64,000 nucleotides of DNA. It comes from Urechis unicinctus. Lineage: Eukaryota > Annelida > Polychaeta > Xenopneusta > Urechidae. The translations under genes and the position numbers were made by a program. Positions within the stretch are counted from its first letter, which is position 1; every line of letters starts with the position of its first letter. The notes beneath the pieces are model-generated. The model ran no database searches, had not been told where the DNA came from, and was given only the letters and a program-made list of their open reading frames with translations. The stretch lies in NCBI GenBank assembly GCA_034190875.2, contig CM067344.1, positions 29,201,533-29,265,532 on the forward strand. Direction: 5' to 3'. Below are positions 23,848-37,878 of the stretch, piece by piece.

Positions 23848-24082
23848 AGCTACCGTCGCCAGTGGCAAGAACATGTACTGGGTGGCTCTGGAGTCCGACA
23901 GTCAGCTGCAGTACAAATCAGTGAATAATACGAATAATGGGACTAATGCGAATAATGGGACTAATGCAAATAATGGGACTAATGCGAATAATGGGAATGA
24001 TGCGAATAATGCAGGAAATCTGCAATCTTGCTACACATTCATATTTCTGGCCTTTGCTGTGTTCGCTGGAAGCTTGATGTAA
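23848..24082 (+). CDS. Lone Reeler last exon C
   Basis: By eye this exon has the same sequence as exon B at 16212, one 7.6-kb period away. It is open in the gene 1 exon 3 phase with three sequon repeats and an intact hydrophobic tail. A TATA module lies about 440 bp upstream. Confidence 0.55.
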
Positions 24083-25044
24083 AAGTGTCATAACGAACAG
24101 AATAAGTGCTGTAGGTACACGGTTTTAATATGCGTAAACCTGTTTTGCAAAACAAAAAATTCTCTATTAAGGTAATATGTATTCTATAAAGAGACCGTTC
24201 AACCCCGTATTTGTAACTAGCAAGCACCAAAAGTTAAAAGTTTTCAGACTTTCAGTGGCTACTCAGTGTTGCGTCCCTGAAAATAGATTCTCACTTCGGC
24301 CGTCACCATTTGTGTTGTCGGAAATTACCATTCCTTCTCGTGGATGTATAAACATAATTAGCGAGGTAGTAATTGAGCGCGTATTGATTTACAGATAACA
24401 CTCGTGCGGTTCTTGACTATAGGGAGGTACTGTTATCGATTGAACGACACTACAAAGGACAGATTTATGATGTACATCACGTGTATTTCCAGTCAAATAC
24501 TAATGTTGAAATTAAAACTCATGATTTTCGATCAAATAACCTTTGCGGCACAAATGAAATTTATTCATGTCTGCGTTAAACGTAGTAATGTACAAGGGAC
24601 TGAACAGCCTCTTTAAGTAGAAGAAGATATGAATTTGTGACTTGTTGGCATTTCAGTTTCATTTGTTTAGGGAACGCATAAATATTTCTTACTTTCATTT
24701 GTACGATGATCGTTGTTGTCAAGACTATAATAACTATAAGTCTATTGGGCTCCAGCTATGCATCTTGTCCAAATAGTGAGCTTCATATAAAAAGTTGCAT
24801 TTCACCGTAATGCCTTCTTTGCTTATATCAATCTACTAGTGTCTGCTTTGTCACTGGAACGAACGATTCGATTATATTATTTTATCGTTAAAGACAGCAA
24901 GCATTGATAGTTATGATGAAGCAGCTAACGAATTATTTACTAATAGTTACTAACAATATGAGTGTAAAATGAGAAACACGAGGAAGTAAATCACTGGACG
25001 ATAATTTAGTACAGTCCGTTAACTATACGCGTTGAGTCTTGAAT

Positions 25045-25782
25045 GCTCTTCCTGCACTCTTCAGTCATTGTTTTTTTTTACCCGAGATCTACATAGGAGT
25101 GATCGTCAGGACACAATTCTTTTACGATTTTGTCACTGGGTCTCTTTTCCACTGAAGTGTTTTTGTCAACCCTGCACAAAAAGCACAGATCATAGGGTCT
25201 TAACCTGGATAAGGTTGATTTCTTTGGAGTCTGAAATATTGAAGCATGGACACAAACAAATGAATACTATTTTATATAATAAAATTGTATAGTGATTTCA
25301 AATTATGAAGGAAGAACCGTTTGGTTCTAGCGGTTTTTGTGACCAGCACTTCCAAAAAATTCGCTTTAATTTATGAGAGTGCATGAGACCCAGAACCAGA
25401 CCAGTGGACCCCAGGTGACAGGACAGTAAACATGAATACCCATGTGCACCCTAGTTTGTATACAGCGTATGTAAATGCCGGTAGAAATCACCTAAAAAAT
25501 GCAACACTACCATTTCGTACTCCCTACCCCATCTCAGCCCGCGTCAACCACACCGCCATGCTTGCACCGGTGAGGCGTACTTCTATTTCAACGCTCATTC
25601 TTCCCAAATTAATCTATTCGACAATAAGTCACAAAGCCTGCATAATCAAATCTAATTTATTAAATATATAAATATAATTACTGAACTTTAGTGTGATGCA
25701 TTATGGTTGACAATTGCCTACCAATGGGAGGCTTGATATTTTCCCGATCAGAAACACAGCAAACATTGACCGACGCTGCCAT
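25045..25782 (-). pseudogene. Minus-strand Cys-rich gene remnant, unit 2
   Basis: A near-identical copy of the unit 1 remnant. The first-exon-like frame runs from 25782 to 25678, and the internally deleted second part lies near 25045-25220. The 33465-33569 copy upstream of gene 2 has an early stop after 16 codons. Confidence 0.45.
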
Positions 25783-26179
25783 CTTGCTGGAACTACTTTC
25801 GGCTCAATCCCATGATTCTAATAACGAGTTAGCGAAAAGTGAGCGCGAGAGAGCGCGCCACAATTCGGGCGAAAATGCGATAGCAGTAGTCGTTATAGTG
25901 ATATATGAAAAACTAGTATTTCCTATCCTGTAATCTTGGTGTCCATATTGGTCACTAGGTTATTCCTTCTTTACAATTAAACCACCTCTAAAAACTTCGT
26001 TAGATTATTATTTATATGAATGGCAATATTATAATGCATCATTAAGTTCATGTTGTTGGATTCATATCTTCACGAGATCAATACAAATGCCCCCACTTTA
26101 AAAATCTCATCTACTTATTGAAGTTGTGAACATCATTACACAAAAATTAGACCGACGAACAATAATCGATTACTAATCG

Positions 26180-27060
26180 ACAAATGCGTATAGAAGACCG
26201 CCTCTGAACTTAGTTTACAAAAATATTCAAACGACTAGCGACCAAGACCGGTAACTACGCATGCGCAACTCTAGCATTTTCCGATATCATCGCTTAAGCT
26301 CCGCCCTGTATCGGCTTAGGATGTATTGTAGCGTCTGTCGTGTTCCATACTTGGGTTAAAATTCATGTCCCATCAAAATTAAGAAATCTTAATTAATAAA
26401 GGCCGTGAACTTAGCTGGAGATAACTGTCGACGACAATAATAAACTGTTAATCGTTGCTATGTATATGAGAGAGAAAAAGTGACAGGCCATTAAGCAGAT
26501 GTCTCACACATTAACAGTAGTGCACTTAGATGCGGACAAAATGCAAGGCGTCAAAACTCTTATCTAGAATAGAAATGCCATTAGGAACCCCTATCGTTGT
26601 CGAGCCTGTTCAGCTGTTTTCGCACCTTTTGTGCGCCGCGCAGCGTGACGTCGGACGGGGTCATGACGTCATCGTTTTGTAGCCCTGTACCTAGTTAGTT
26701 TTGTGGTTTCATTGTCGAATTAAACAATTATAGCAATTCGTGAATTTAGGAACTTAGTAGAGGTTTAAATTTTATTATTAGGAACCTTAGACAGTTGGCA
26801 ATATCACACTTCTCCCCAACCTGGTAACGGAGACATCTCATTGGTCGAGGCGACCAGGCCTTCAAATTTCCATGTGGTTTTGATGTGGCATGTTCGCACA
26901 GTTTGTCGGAAGTAGGCCATCTGTGTGTAGCTATAAGTTCTTTGATATCACCTAGTTGATGAAGGTGACGTAAACCCCCACCTTCACCTGTTCCATTGTG
27001 TGTCAGCATGGAATGCGACTGACAGCGGGTGCCGGAGGAACAATCTACAGCATGTAGTCA
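26180..27060. promoter_or_regulatory. Promoter-like block, unit 2
   Basis: Same layout as in unit 1: NRF1-like site at 26259-26268, CRE at 26664-26671, inverted CCAAT near 26840. Confidence 0.4.
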
Positions 27061-29281
27061 TAATGTTTGCTATTTAACTTCGTGATGAGTTGGTACGTTA
27101 TGATGATCGTGGTATGATAAATTCATTTTAAACACATATATCAATATTATCCCTCCACATTCATGTATGTAATCATAACATTGCATTTAGCAATGATCCA
27201 TTGTGATCTACGGTCCTTTGGCAAATGGGTGCGAAGTTTATCCGAAATAACATTCCAGTTTCATCGTGATTAATAGTACAGGTCACTGTCTTGATTTGAT
27301 CTCTAATGATCAACAAATTGGATCCGAGCCACTGAAGAAGTCGCTAACTGGTTCATTTAACACCAATAACTTCAATTATGACTCAACATTGAAGCTTATG
27401 AAGACGTAGTAAGAATGATCAATATCACCATAGTATATCCTAAATTCTCACGTCCAAGATCTAGCTGTACTTTCAAAGCACCAAGCAGCCTCAAGCTTTC
27501 TGTTACGCGTCAGATTTAAAGGTGGGAAATCAGATATTAAATAAAACACCGGTGAGGTTATTCGTGAAGGTTATTCCTGAATTTATTGTTGTAATTTATT
27601 TTTTCACAGGGAATTGCATTGGCCTGCCGGCCGCTATCTGCTATGTATACATAAACCCAAGGGGGACAACGATTTCGCCACCAGCTCACCAAAAATCTCG
27701 CTTAAACCATCTTAACTCCCGTTTACTGGACTGTCGCGCCTCATATCCATTGATAACATGTTTTTCTACCTAACAAAACCATCCGCCCCGACATTTGCCA
27801 CCCGAAAGGTTACTTTTTTCGAGTTCAACTGCTATTTTAGCCGTTTAGCCCAACTGCGGGGAAACGCAATCACGAGCTCTGATTGGTCAATCCAAGCTGC
27901 CATGGAGGTTTGTTATGTTTAAATTTTCGGAGACAAATTTATATTTTCATGATCAGCTGGCCCAACGACCGCTGCAAAATGTACGGTAACGTTCGTGTTC
28001 GCGCTAAAACGAATTAAACAATTCTTAGTAACGAAGATTATTCGTGGATAAAATTATCAGTGATTTTTTTATGTTTACGATAGGTTAGATCATCTTGCCG
28101 AAAAATGTGTGAGCCTCCTGCTCGACAGGAATTATTTCACTAATCGAATCACTTGCTCGCTGATTTACTAACCGACTCATTCAATCCTCACTCACCTATT
28201 TATTCACCCATCCTATAATCCAGCTCAATAAATGACTCATTGGCACACCCACAATGTACGGCACTCATCCCCAGTGCCCCCGCACACTAGCCGACTGACT
28301 CACTAACTCGCTCGCACACACTGACTCACTCCCTCACTCACTCACTGACTTCCTCATTGACTGACTCTCTCACTTACTCACCCGCTCGTTCACTCACTCG
28401 CTCACTTGCTCACTATCTCACTGACTTCCGCACTCAGTCACGTGCTGTAGAATAGGCCATGTACAAAAATAAACAAGCAAATCCTCGACATTACTCGAAG
28501 TCATTGTGTGAATGATCGGAACTGTTCTTAATTGGAACTGTTCTTGAAATAAAACATTGATCAATATTTCATTCAGGGGAAAATAATCAGTGTTGTTCGA
28601 GTGACAGAGAATTCTCCATAGCAGCATGCTGCTTTCAACACGCGTTAATAACTGTATTCATATTAATCCACTTGGGTGTGAATGGACAGATAAGTGCAGC
28701 AATGAGTTAGCAAGTGATCGAGTAAGTGAATGAGTGACTGGGTGGACGAGTGAGTGAACAGGTAGGTTATTGAATGTAGATGTGTTTGTGCGTGAATGAT
28801 TAAGTGCACCGATGCAATCACATCTGGTCAGAGTTTTAACGAGCACGAGTAAACGTTTTTTGTTCAGAGCAGAAACGTGATGTCGATTAAGTTATTGGAG
28901 ATACGACAGATAAAGAAACAGCGGACGCTATTATTGATCGCCTGCCAATCACAAGAAGACGTCTTCATTGCGTCATTTCTATGTTTGTTGAAGACCGAGT
29001 CAACTTACATATGTTCTTTTAGTACTTTGAGATAAGTTGCTCTACGCATAGAAAACGATGAATTTGTTTAAACTATGAAATCTTCATTCAATTGGGCACG
29101 TCTTTTCCACACTCACCTGGCTGCATATGAAAAGGTACGAAATAAGCCACTATTTACTTAACATCTATCCTAAAGACTTAATTCTTGTTTTGTTATATTT
29201 CCTGTATAGCTTACCCAGTCTACTTGATAAAAGAAGCCAAGACGCATGCTGGACTCCCTACGTTAGCTATTCATGCCCTGC

Positions 29282-29560
<279 letters not shown>

Positions 29561-31480
29561 CATTTAGACTGACAGCAGAACCGTAAGATTGAGCGTTTAC
29601 AAATTTTAGAGAGATGGCACCAGAATATTTGCATAGAAGTGATTACACTAGAAACAAAAGATCGTAATGATGGCATCAGAACAGAACTGAAGTGATCGCA
29701 AGCGAGCATTAAGATTGAAGTGATGACACGCGCGACTTTTCATAGAAGTGATGCGATTTGGACCTTTAGATTGAATTGATGGCACAAGAACATTCAGAAT
29801 TTTTTTATCAAAGTGATGGCGCCGGGAAATTTAGAACCTTTAGATTAGCGTCATAGCTTCAAAACCTTTGTATTACAATGATCTGAGCCGTGTTAGCACC
29901 TGGACCAATACGTTCGGTGAGATGGCGGCTTCTCAATGCGATTGATGGTTTTTTTTATACAGACGGTGAACCTCACCAGCAGGTTTGGACACTCTGCCTT
30001 TTCGCAGACAAATCGATATCATTTCTCCAAACGGCTAAACCTTTAGAAGATATGAATTTGTGACTTGTTGGTATTTCAGTTACATTTGTTTAAGGAACAC
30101 ATAAATATTTCTTACTTTCATTTTGTACGATGTTTCGTTGTTGTCAAGACTATAATAACGTTATCAATACATCTTGTTCAAATAGTGAGCTTCACACAAA
30201 AAGTTGCATTTTACTTTACTTTTATTAATCTACTAGTGTCTGCTTGATCACTTGAACGAATGACTCGAATATATGCTTTAATCGTTGAAAACAGCAAGCA
30301 TTGATAATTATGATATAGCAGCCAAAGAATTATTTACTAACATTTACCTAACGGTATAAGTGAAAAATGAGAAACAGGAGCAAGTCAATCTCGTGCAGTC
30401 CGTTAACAAAACGCGTGCTGCTTCATTTTATGAATATACAGAATAAGCATTGTCTTAGCTCCAACATGATGTATATTTGTAACGTCCCGTAAAACAATTT
30501 ACAATCGGCACTGATCTCACCATGTATACCGATTATTCGGCAAACAATATTATGACATTCATTTAATTAGGACAAGTTTGGAAAGCCAAGGAAATAGATT
30601 ATACCGGAGTAACGATTTGTAGGCGCTAAGACATACCGTGAGCTCCTTGCCTTCTGATAGGCTGACAGAGACGGCCTTCGCCATTCAAAAACAGATCTTG
30701 CAACGCACATATTGTTGCCCTATCCGGCTAATATATTCATATAAACCAGGTAGTTTCATACAATAACAATTCATTCACACAATGCATGCTTACATCACCA
30801 ATCTGAACAGTGTGTGGTCGACCCACTCAGTTAGAAATCAATTGTTTCAAATTACCTGATACAACATATGAGCTTATAACCGAAAGTGCAATGGCGGGCT
30901 GAAGCTTAATCAACGAAAACGGAAATAATTGCAATAAGAACTCATTGCTTTCGTTTTCTGTGAAGAATGACAGAGTTGCTATGTAAAAATGTAATTTATA
31001 TGGGTAACAGTTACTAATCTATGCCTCTAAGCCCCGCGCATATAAAAATATAAGTCATATTTATCACGACAAGAAACTCTCCATCAACGAAAAGCCACTA
31101 TTACAGCCACATTAACTGGGAAAATGCTTAAGAACTCATACCAACATGAGTCAATTCATCCCATTTCTGTTTTTTTTTTTTTTTTCATTTCCCTTGCTTA
31201 TTTTCAAGTTGCACGGATTTCCGTCTCCTAGTTCAAACTTGAGGGTTTTTTTTTTCCCAGGAAACCTACAGCATTGATGTTTGAAATATTATACCCATGC
31301 AAGGCAACCCACGAATTAATAGCATCATAATGACTGTTCTCTTCATGTACGCATCAACCAGCACACATCAACTCTTAGGTGTGAGATAAGGGATGGTGTG
31401 AGATAAGGGGTGGTGTAAGATAAGGGGTTGTGTAAGATAAGGAATTTGACTGTCACAATATATAGGCTTTTTTTTTTCAG

Positions 31481-31715
31481 AGCTACCGTCGCCAGTGGCA
31501 AGAACATGTACTGGGTGGCTCTGGAGTCCGACAGTCAGCTGCAGTACAAATCAGTGAATAATACGAATAATGGGACTAATGCGAATAATGGGACTAATGC
31601 AAATAATGGGACTAATGCGAATAATGGGAATGATGCGAATAATGCAGGAAATCTGCAATCTTGCTACACATTCATATTTCTGGCCTTTGCTGTGTTCGCT
31701 GGAAGCTTGATGTAA
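31481..31715 (+). CDS. Lone Reeler last exon D
   Basis: This is the third copy of the same exon, another 7.6-kb period on. It is open with three sequon repeats and the hydrophobic tail. Its flank ends in the patchwork near 32420. It is the last lone exon before gene 2. Confidence 0.55.
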
Positions 31716-32419
31716 AAGTGTCATAACGAACAGAATAAGTGCTGTAGGTACACGGTTTTAATATGCGTAAACCTGTTTTTGCAAAAAAAAAAATTCTCTA
31801 TTAAGGTAATATGTATTCTATAAAGAGACCGTTCAACCCCGTATTTGTAACTAGCAAGCTGCTTGGCAACCGCACTTTGAAAACCAAAAGTTAAAAGTTT
31901 TCAGTCTTTCAGTGGCTACTCAGTGTTGCGTCCCTGAAAATAGATTCTCACTTCGGCCGTCACTATTTGTGTTGTCGGAAATTACCATTCCTTCTCGTGG
32001 ATGTAAAAACATAATTAGCGAGGTAGTAATTGAGCGCGTATTGATTTACAGCTAACACTCGTGCGGTTCTTGACTATAGGGAGGTACTGTTATCGATTGA
32101 ACGACACTACAAAGGACAGATTTATGATGTACATCACGTGTATTTCCAGTCAAATACTAATGTTGAAATTAAAACTCATGATTTTCGATCAAATAACCTT
32201 TGCGGCACAAATGAAATTTATTCATGTCTGCGTTAAACGTAGTAATGTACAAGGGACTGAACAGCCTCTTTAAGTAGAAGTAGAAGAAGATATGAATTTG
32301 TGACTTGTTGGCATTTCAGTTTCATTTGTTTAGGGAACGCATAAATATTTCTTACTTTCATTTGTACGATGATCGTTGTGGTCAAGACTATAATAACTAT
32401 AAGTCTATTGGGCTCCAGC

Positions 32420-32740
32420 TATGAAAAATCATGGTCCAAATAGTGAGCTACTATTTTAAAAAGTTGCATTTCACCGTATTGCCTTCTTTGCTTAGAACAG
32501 TTTGGTACTAGCAGTTTTTTGACCAGCACTGGAACGAACGATTCGATTATATTTATGAGAGTTAAAGAGACCAAGCACCAGACCAGTGGACCCCATGTGA
32601 CAGGACAGTCAACGAATGCCCATTTGCTAATAGTTACTATACAGCGTATGTAAATGAGTGTAAAATCACCGAAAACACGAGGAACACTACCATTTCGTAC
32701 TCCGATAATTTAGTCTCAGCCCGCGTCAACCATACCGCCA
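32420..32740. other. Interleaved mosaic of two neighbouring sequences
   Basis: The segment alternates short patches (8-45 bp) matching two different parts of the unit. In unit 1 coordinates, series A is 17145-17400 and series B is 17620-17940. Both series run in order. Examples are gaccagcact (B), then ggaacgaacgattcg (A), ttatgagag (B), cagaccagtggacccc (B), tttgctaatagttact (A), agcgtatgtaaatg (B), acacgagga (A), then actaccatttcgtactcc (B). No simple deletion gives this pattern. It may be a consensus error in assembly or a complex conversion or template-switch event. Confidence 0.7.
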
Positions 32741-32743
32741 TGC

Positions 32744-33347
32744 ATGCATTGATGTAGATCGACAAGACATCTGAGTAGATGTCTCTTACTTTCTCTTAAA
32801 CCGACGCAATGTAAAAATTTTGAGATCGATTCAGACAACTTCCAAACACCAGACATACCCAAGTGATGGATTTTTTGAATGCAATGACGTTCACGGGCAA
32901 TTTTATCCCTTTTCGGCGGGGGATATCATCCATGGTAATTATTTATAGTTCGATCAATTTGGGAAGTGGTAAAAATTCCGAAGCAGAGCATCACAAACAA
33001 GTTGAAGACCACGTGCATCGCGTATTTTCAAAATGACGTGACCCATACACGACTATTCAAATTATGAATGCGAAGAACGGGATATCGCGGGTTCACACGC
33101 AAATATTTTCCAAAATGGCGACCATCGTATCGCGATTTTTCGGAAATTTATAGAGTAAATGAGATTTTGACCATTAGCGTCGAGTGGGGTTAAGGTGACA
33201 GGACGTTAAACTTTTTTTGGCACAGGCTATGTGATACAAGTTATTTTCTAGATGCGTATGTAGCACATTAGCCAAACGCGTTTTCTTGGAGGCTCGGAAA
33301 ATGTTGAAGCAGATTTGGTATATACTCATATTGCCGTTCGACCGGAG
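32744..33347 (-). mobile_element. Helitron-like non-autonomous insertion
   Basis: About 600 bp interrupt the unit between catgcatgca and ccggtg, which are adjacent at 60855-60866. One end carries an AAGACATCT / AGATGTCT hairpin like the one at 2810-2835. The minus-strand terminus reads CTAC rather than CTRR, and the other end may begin TCCGG. No coding is seen. The family call is tentative. Confidence 0.35.
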
Positions 33348-34829
33348 CTAGCACCGGTGCTGCGTACTTCTATTTCAACGCTCATTCTTCCCAAATTAAT
33401 CTATTCGACAATATGTCACAAAGACTGCATAATCAAATCTAATTTATCAAATATATAAATATAATTACTGAACTTTAGTGTGATGCATTACGGTTGACAA
33501 TTGCCTACCAACGGCAGGCTAGTTTTTTTCCCGATCAAAAACACCGCAAACATTGACCGACGCTGCCATCTTGCTGGAACTACTTTCGGCTCAATCCCAT
33601 GATTCTTAGAACGAGTTAGCGAAAGGTGAGCGCGAGAGAGCGCGCCACATTTCGGGCGAAAATGCGATAACAGTAGGCGTTATGTTGATCTATGATAAAA
33701 ACAGAGTATATCCTATCCTGTAATCTTCCTATCCATATAGGTCACTTAGTTATTCCTTCTTTACAATAATTCGACCTCTAAAAACTTCGTTAGATTATAA
33801 TTTATATGAATGGCAATATTATAATGCATCATTAAGTTCATGTTGTTGGATTCATATCTTCACGAGATCAATACAAATGCCACCACTTTGAAAATCTCGA
33901 CCATCTGATTTATATTACAACAAGGCAAAGACATTATTTGAGATCGCGTGCAAGCATGTTCGTTGATTGTGTTAAGATTTTTACATAACCTTCCTCTCCA
34001 TAGCGGATACTTGGTTGGAGTCGATCTGAAAACAAGCTGGATTACTCAGCATCTACGGCAGTTAATCTTCATTCTTGTAGCTCTCTTATCATTGGCATCA
34101 ACTCAACAACTGCTATGTGGATACAATTTGTAATTACATGAGCGTCACTTCGCTATATAATGAGGTGCACTGTTGATAAAAAATTTACGATTAATTTTAG
34201 CATAATACCCATTCATTTCAATCAAATTATCTAGGGTAACTTGCATAGTACAATTAAAACCACCAATTACATTGTCACAGTAATCAAAAACACTTTGCGA
34301 AAACATTCAAACAAGATTGCATTCGTGTTACGTTGATAAAGTGTTTATATAATGCTATTCAATTAAACCTTTTTGCCAGAATGGCGTGATTTTGTTCATT
34401 TCTAATCCCATAGCCAATATATTGAAAAATATCATGATCCAGACATATCATGATTTTTCCACTAATTATTGCTGCGTTGTGTTCAATTGGTTATCCCAGT
34501 CAATCCAAGAGTCCACTTCTGCCATATAAATTCGTGATGATATGTAGATACCTAAATAGGATGGAGAACCAGACATCATGACAGTTTTTTTGGAACATTA
34601 TGGTATTAAAGGACATCGACTAAATGTTACAATCACAATGAGAACTTCAAAGAGGTTAGAAAACATCTGGTAGAATTTCGAACGCGATTCGATTTTATTG
34701 GAGATGCATTTTTCTGTGATTAGGTGAAATATCTATTTTGCTAACATTTTTGTTAAGTTGCTTAACTGACTCGTTTATAATACTTTCATGTTATTGGGAA
34801 CATCAATTAATCAGTAAATAATCGACAAA
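33348..34829. other. Diverged unit flank with a fragment shared with 45700-46180
   Basis: 33350-33900 matches unit 1 near 17945-18490, including a damaged first exon of the minus-strand Cys-rich gene (33465-33569). 34470-34830 matches 45820-46180, which holds a possible retrotransposon fragment. I see no supported gene. Confidence 0.5.
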
Positions 34830-35790
34830 TGCGTATAGAAGACCGCCTCTGAACTTAGTTTACAAAAATATTCAAACGACTAGCGACCAAGTCCGGTAAC
34901 TACGCATGCGCAACTCTAGCATTTTCCGATATCATCGCTTAAACTCCGCCCTGTATCGGCTTAGGATGTATTGTAGCGTCTGTCGTGTTCCATACTTGGG
35001 TTAAAATTCATATCCCGTCAAAATTAAGAAATCTTAATTAATAAAGGCCGTGAACTTAGCTGGAGATAACTGTCGACGACAATAATAAACTGTGAATCGT
35101 TGCTATGTATATGAGAGAGAAAAGGGTCAGGCCATTAAGCAGGTGTCTCACACATTTACTGCAGTACACTTAGATGCGGATAAAATGCAAGGCGTCAAAA
35201 TACTTATCTAGAATAGAAATGCCATTAGGAACCCCTATTGTTGTCGAGCCTGTTCAGCTGTTTTCGCACCTTTTGTGTGCGCAGCGTGTGGTTGGACGGG
35301 ATCATGACGTCATCGTTTTGTAGCCCTGTACCTAGTTAGTTTTGTGGATTCATTGTCGAATTAAACAATTATAGCAATTCGTGAATTTAGGTTCTTAGTA
35401 GAGGTTTAAATTTTATTATTGTTGTCAATTGGCAACGTCAATACTGGATTTAATAACTTTGTAGATTGACAAACGTGCAGTTCTTAAATCTAGGATCGTT
35501 GTTAAAATCACACCTTTCCCCAACCTGGTAACGGAGACATCTTATTGGTCGAGGCGACCAGGCCTTCAAATTTCCATGTGGTTTTGAGGTGGCATGTTCG
35601 CACAGTTTGTGGGAAGTAAGCCCTCTGTGTGTAGCTATCAGTTCTTTGAAATCACTTCGATGATGAAGGTGTCAGGCCAAACCCCAACATTCACCTCTTT
35701 CATTACACTTGTGTCAGCATGGAAAGCAAAACAGACAGCGGGGGCCGAAGAACTATTATTGTCGAAAACTACAGCATGTAGTCATAATGT
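34830..35790. promoter_or_regulatory. Promoter-like block upstream of gene 2
   Basis: NRF1-like site at 34904-34913, CRE TGACGTCA at 35305-35312, inverted CCAAT near 35545. It lies about 2.6 kb before gene 2 exon 1. Confidence 0.4.
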
Positions 35791-37878
35791 TTGCTATTGA
35801 ACTTCGTAATTAGGTGGTACATTATGATGACCATATTGGTATGATGAATTCATTATGAACACATATATAAATATCATCCCTCCACATTCATGTATGTGAT
35901 CATAACATTGCATTTAGCAATGATCCATTGTGATCTACGTCCTTGGGCAAATGGGAGCGAAGTTTAATTGGAATTGATGTGGAATAGATCGAACCTAAAT
36001 AGCATTCCAGTTTCATCGTGATTAATATCACAGATCACTGTCTTGATTTGATCTCTGATGATCAACAAATTGGATCCGAGCCACTGAAGAAGTCGCTGTC
36101 AAGTTAACATAACAACGATTCCTACGATTTTGTCGCCACACTGAAGTTTATGAAGCAGTAGTAAGAATGATCTTTATCCTCATTGCACGACTGAAAGAAA
36201 TCTTTGATGTTATCGTGTCGGAAACAAAATTGATGATAAAGTCATTATAATTTATTAATATTATTCAATATGGCCAGAACAGGGATGTGTCAAAGTCGAT
36301 GAATCTGTCGAACAAATAAATAGGTATCCGCTAAGATTTTCGACTGAATTAGTGTTATTTACCAGCGCTTGCGACCGTAGTCTTGACTAAGATGCCTAAG
36401 TGTGCGTGCAGTGTTTGCCTGGCGTCCACAACAGCAAGTAAACACGAAGTTTAGTGTTAGTCATCACAGGGATTTCCAGAGTGTAAGGACACTCACCAAG
36501 GTGCAGTGTTGCTTAAGTCAGTTGTGTGTATGCAAATCGACTGTTGACGAATTTACATTCTGTTGACACAGACTTAGCTAAAGCAGGAAGGGCAGTGCGT
36601 TGTTCTGAGCACGTGCGTAATGATAATACAGTTACCCATAACAGGCCCAAAAAATGTTTGGTTTCGAAATCACAAAACAATCACTCAGACAGTAACTTAA
36701 TACCTTGCCATTAATAAGTCCCTTTATGTACAGGGATTTGCATTGGCCTGCCGGCCGTTATCACCTATGTATACATTAACCAAGGGGGACAACGATTTCG
36801 CCACCAGCACACCAAAAATCTCGCCTCAACCATCTTTCGTCCCGTTTACGAGCCTTGCGAGCCCATTGCCATTGAGATCATGTTCATCTACCTAACAAAA
36901 CCGACCGCCCCGACATTTGCCACCCAAAGGGATACTATTTTCAAGTTCAAACGCTATTAAAGCCATTTAGGCTGTTAACTGTACCCGGAAGTTCATTGAT
37001 CGTCTGCACGTCGTCCGGGGAAAAGAAATCGCGAGCTCTGATTGGAGCTCTTATATGGATTGTCAAGTGGAAGATTTCAGGAAACACACTCGGGCGCGAG
37101 TTGTACAAGGCGGATCTCAATTTGCACTCTCTCGCCCTTTTAAGTTTAATGCACACTCTGCCTTGAATGATGAACGCTAGTCAATAGAATACAGGGGCAA
37201 TTATCCATACCTTAAGAACGCTGAGGACAAATGAACTATCGTTGAGCGCCGGTTCGCAATAACGTGGAAGGACAACAATTGTACATAAGGCATTTCCCTC
37301 AGACTTAACATTTAAAAATGTGGATCCTTTTTAGCTTGGTCAACTAATATACCCATGAACTATAAATAAGGATATCCTAAATTCACACGTCTAAGATCTA
37401 GCTGTACTTTCAAAGCACCAAGCAGCCTCAAGCTTTCTGTTACGCGTCAGATTTGAAAGTGGGAAATCAGATATTAGATAACACAAATCTTAAGGTTATT
37501 CGTGACGGTTATTCCTGAATTACGGACTTGTACTAATTTATTTATTTGTGCTCGAAACGATAGCTCAACAAGACATAAAAACCAAAAATCTACCTAACAC
37601 TATTCCCACCCCATCCCACAAATCACATTTTGAAAAAGAGGCGGGGCTCGTCCAAACAAGCCGGCATGGATCATTTTGGAGGACCAGAGTCAAACGGAAG
37701 CCAATGAGAGGCGTGGCCTGGTGTACCGAGCGTCTGTTACCTACATGACTGGCGTCCCCTCTCGTCAGTTACACTCGACCGCCGACACCAAACACGCGCA
37801 CACAAACCCGCGACATCTTCAGTTGGAGCTGAACATTGTTTCATTTTCTTCAGCTGTTCAGTCCGAGAACCCGACACG
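35791..37878 (+). other. 5' flank of Reeler gene 2
   Basis: This flank is shared in pieces with gene 1, unit 1 and gene 3. A CCAAT box (agccaatgag) lies near 37698, about 180 bp before the start codon. The equivalent site is altered in gene 3. No independent gene is supported; the short frames are not conserved between copies. Confidence 0.4.
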
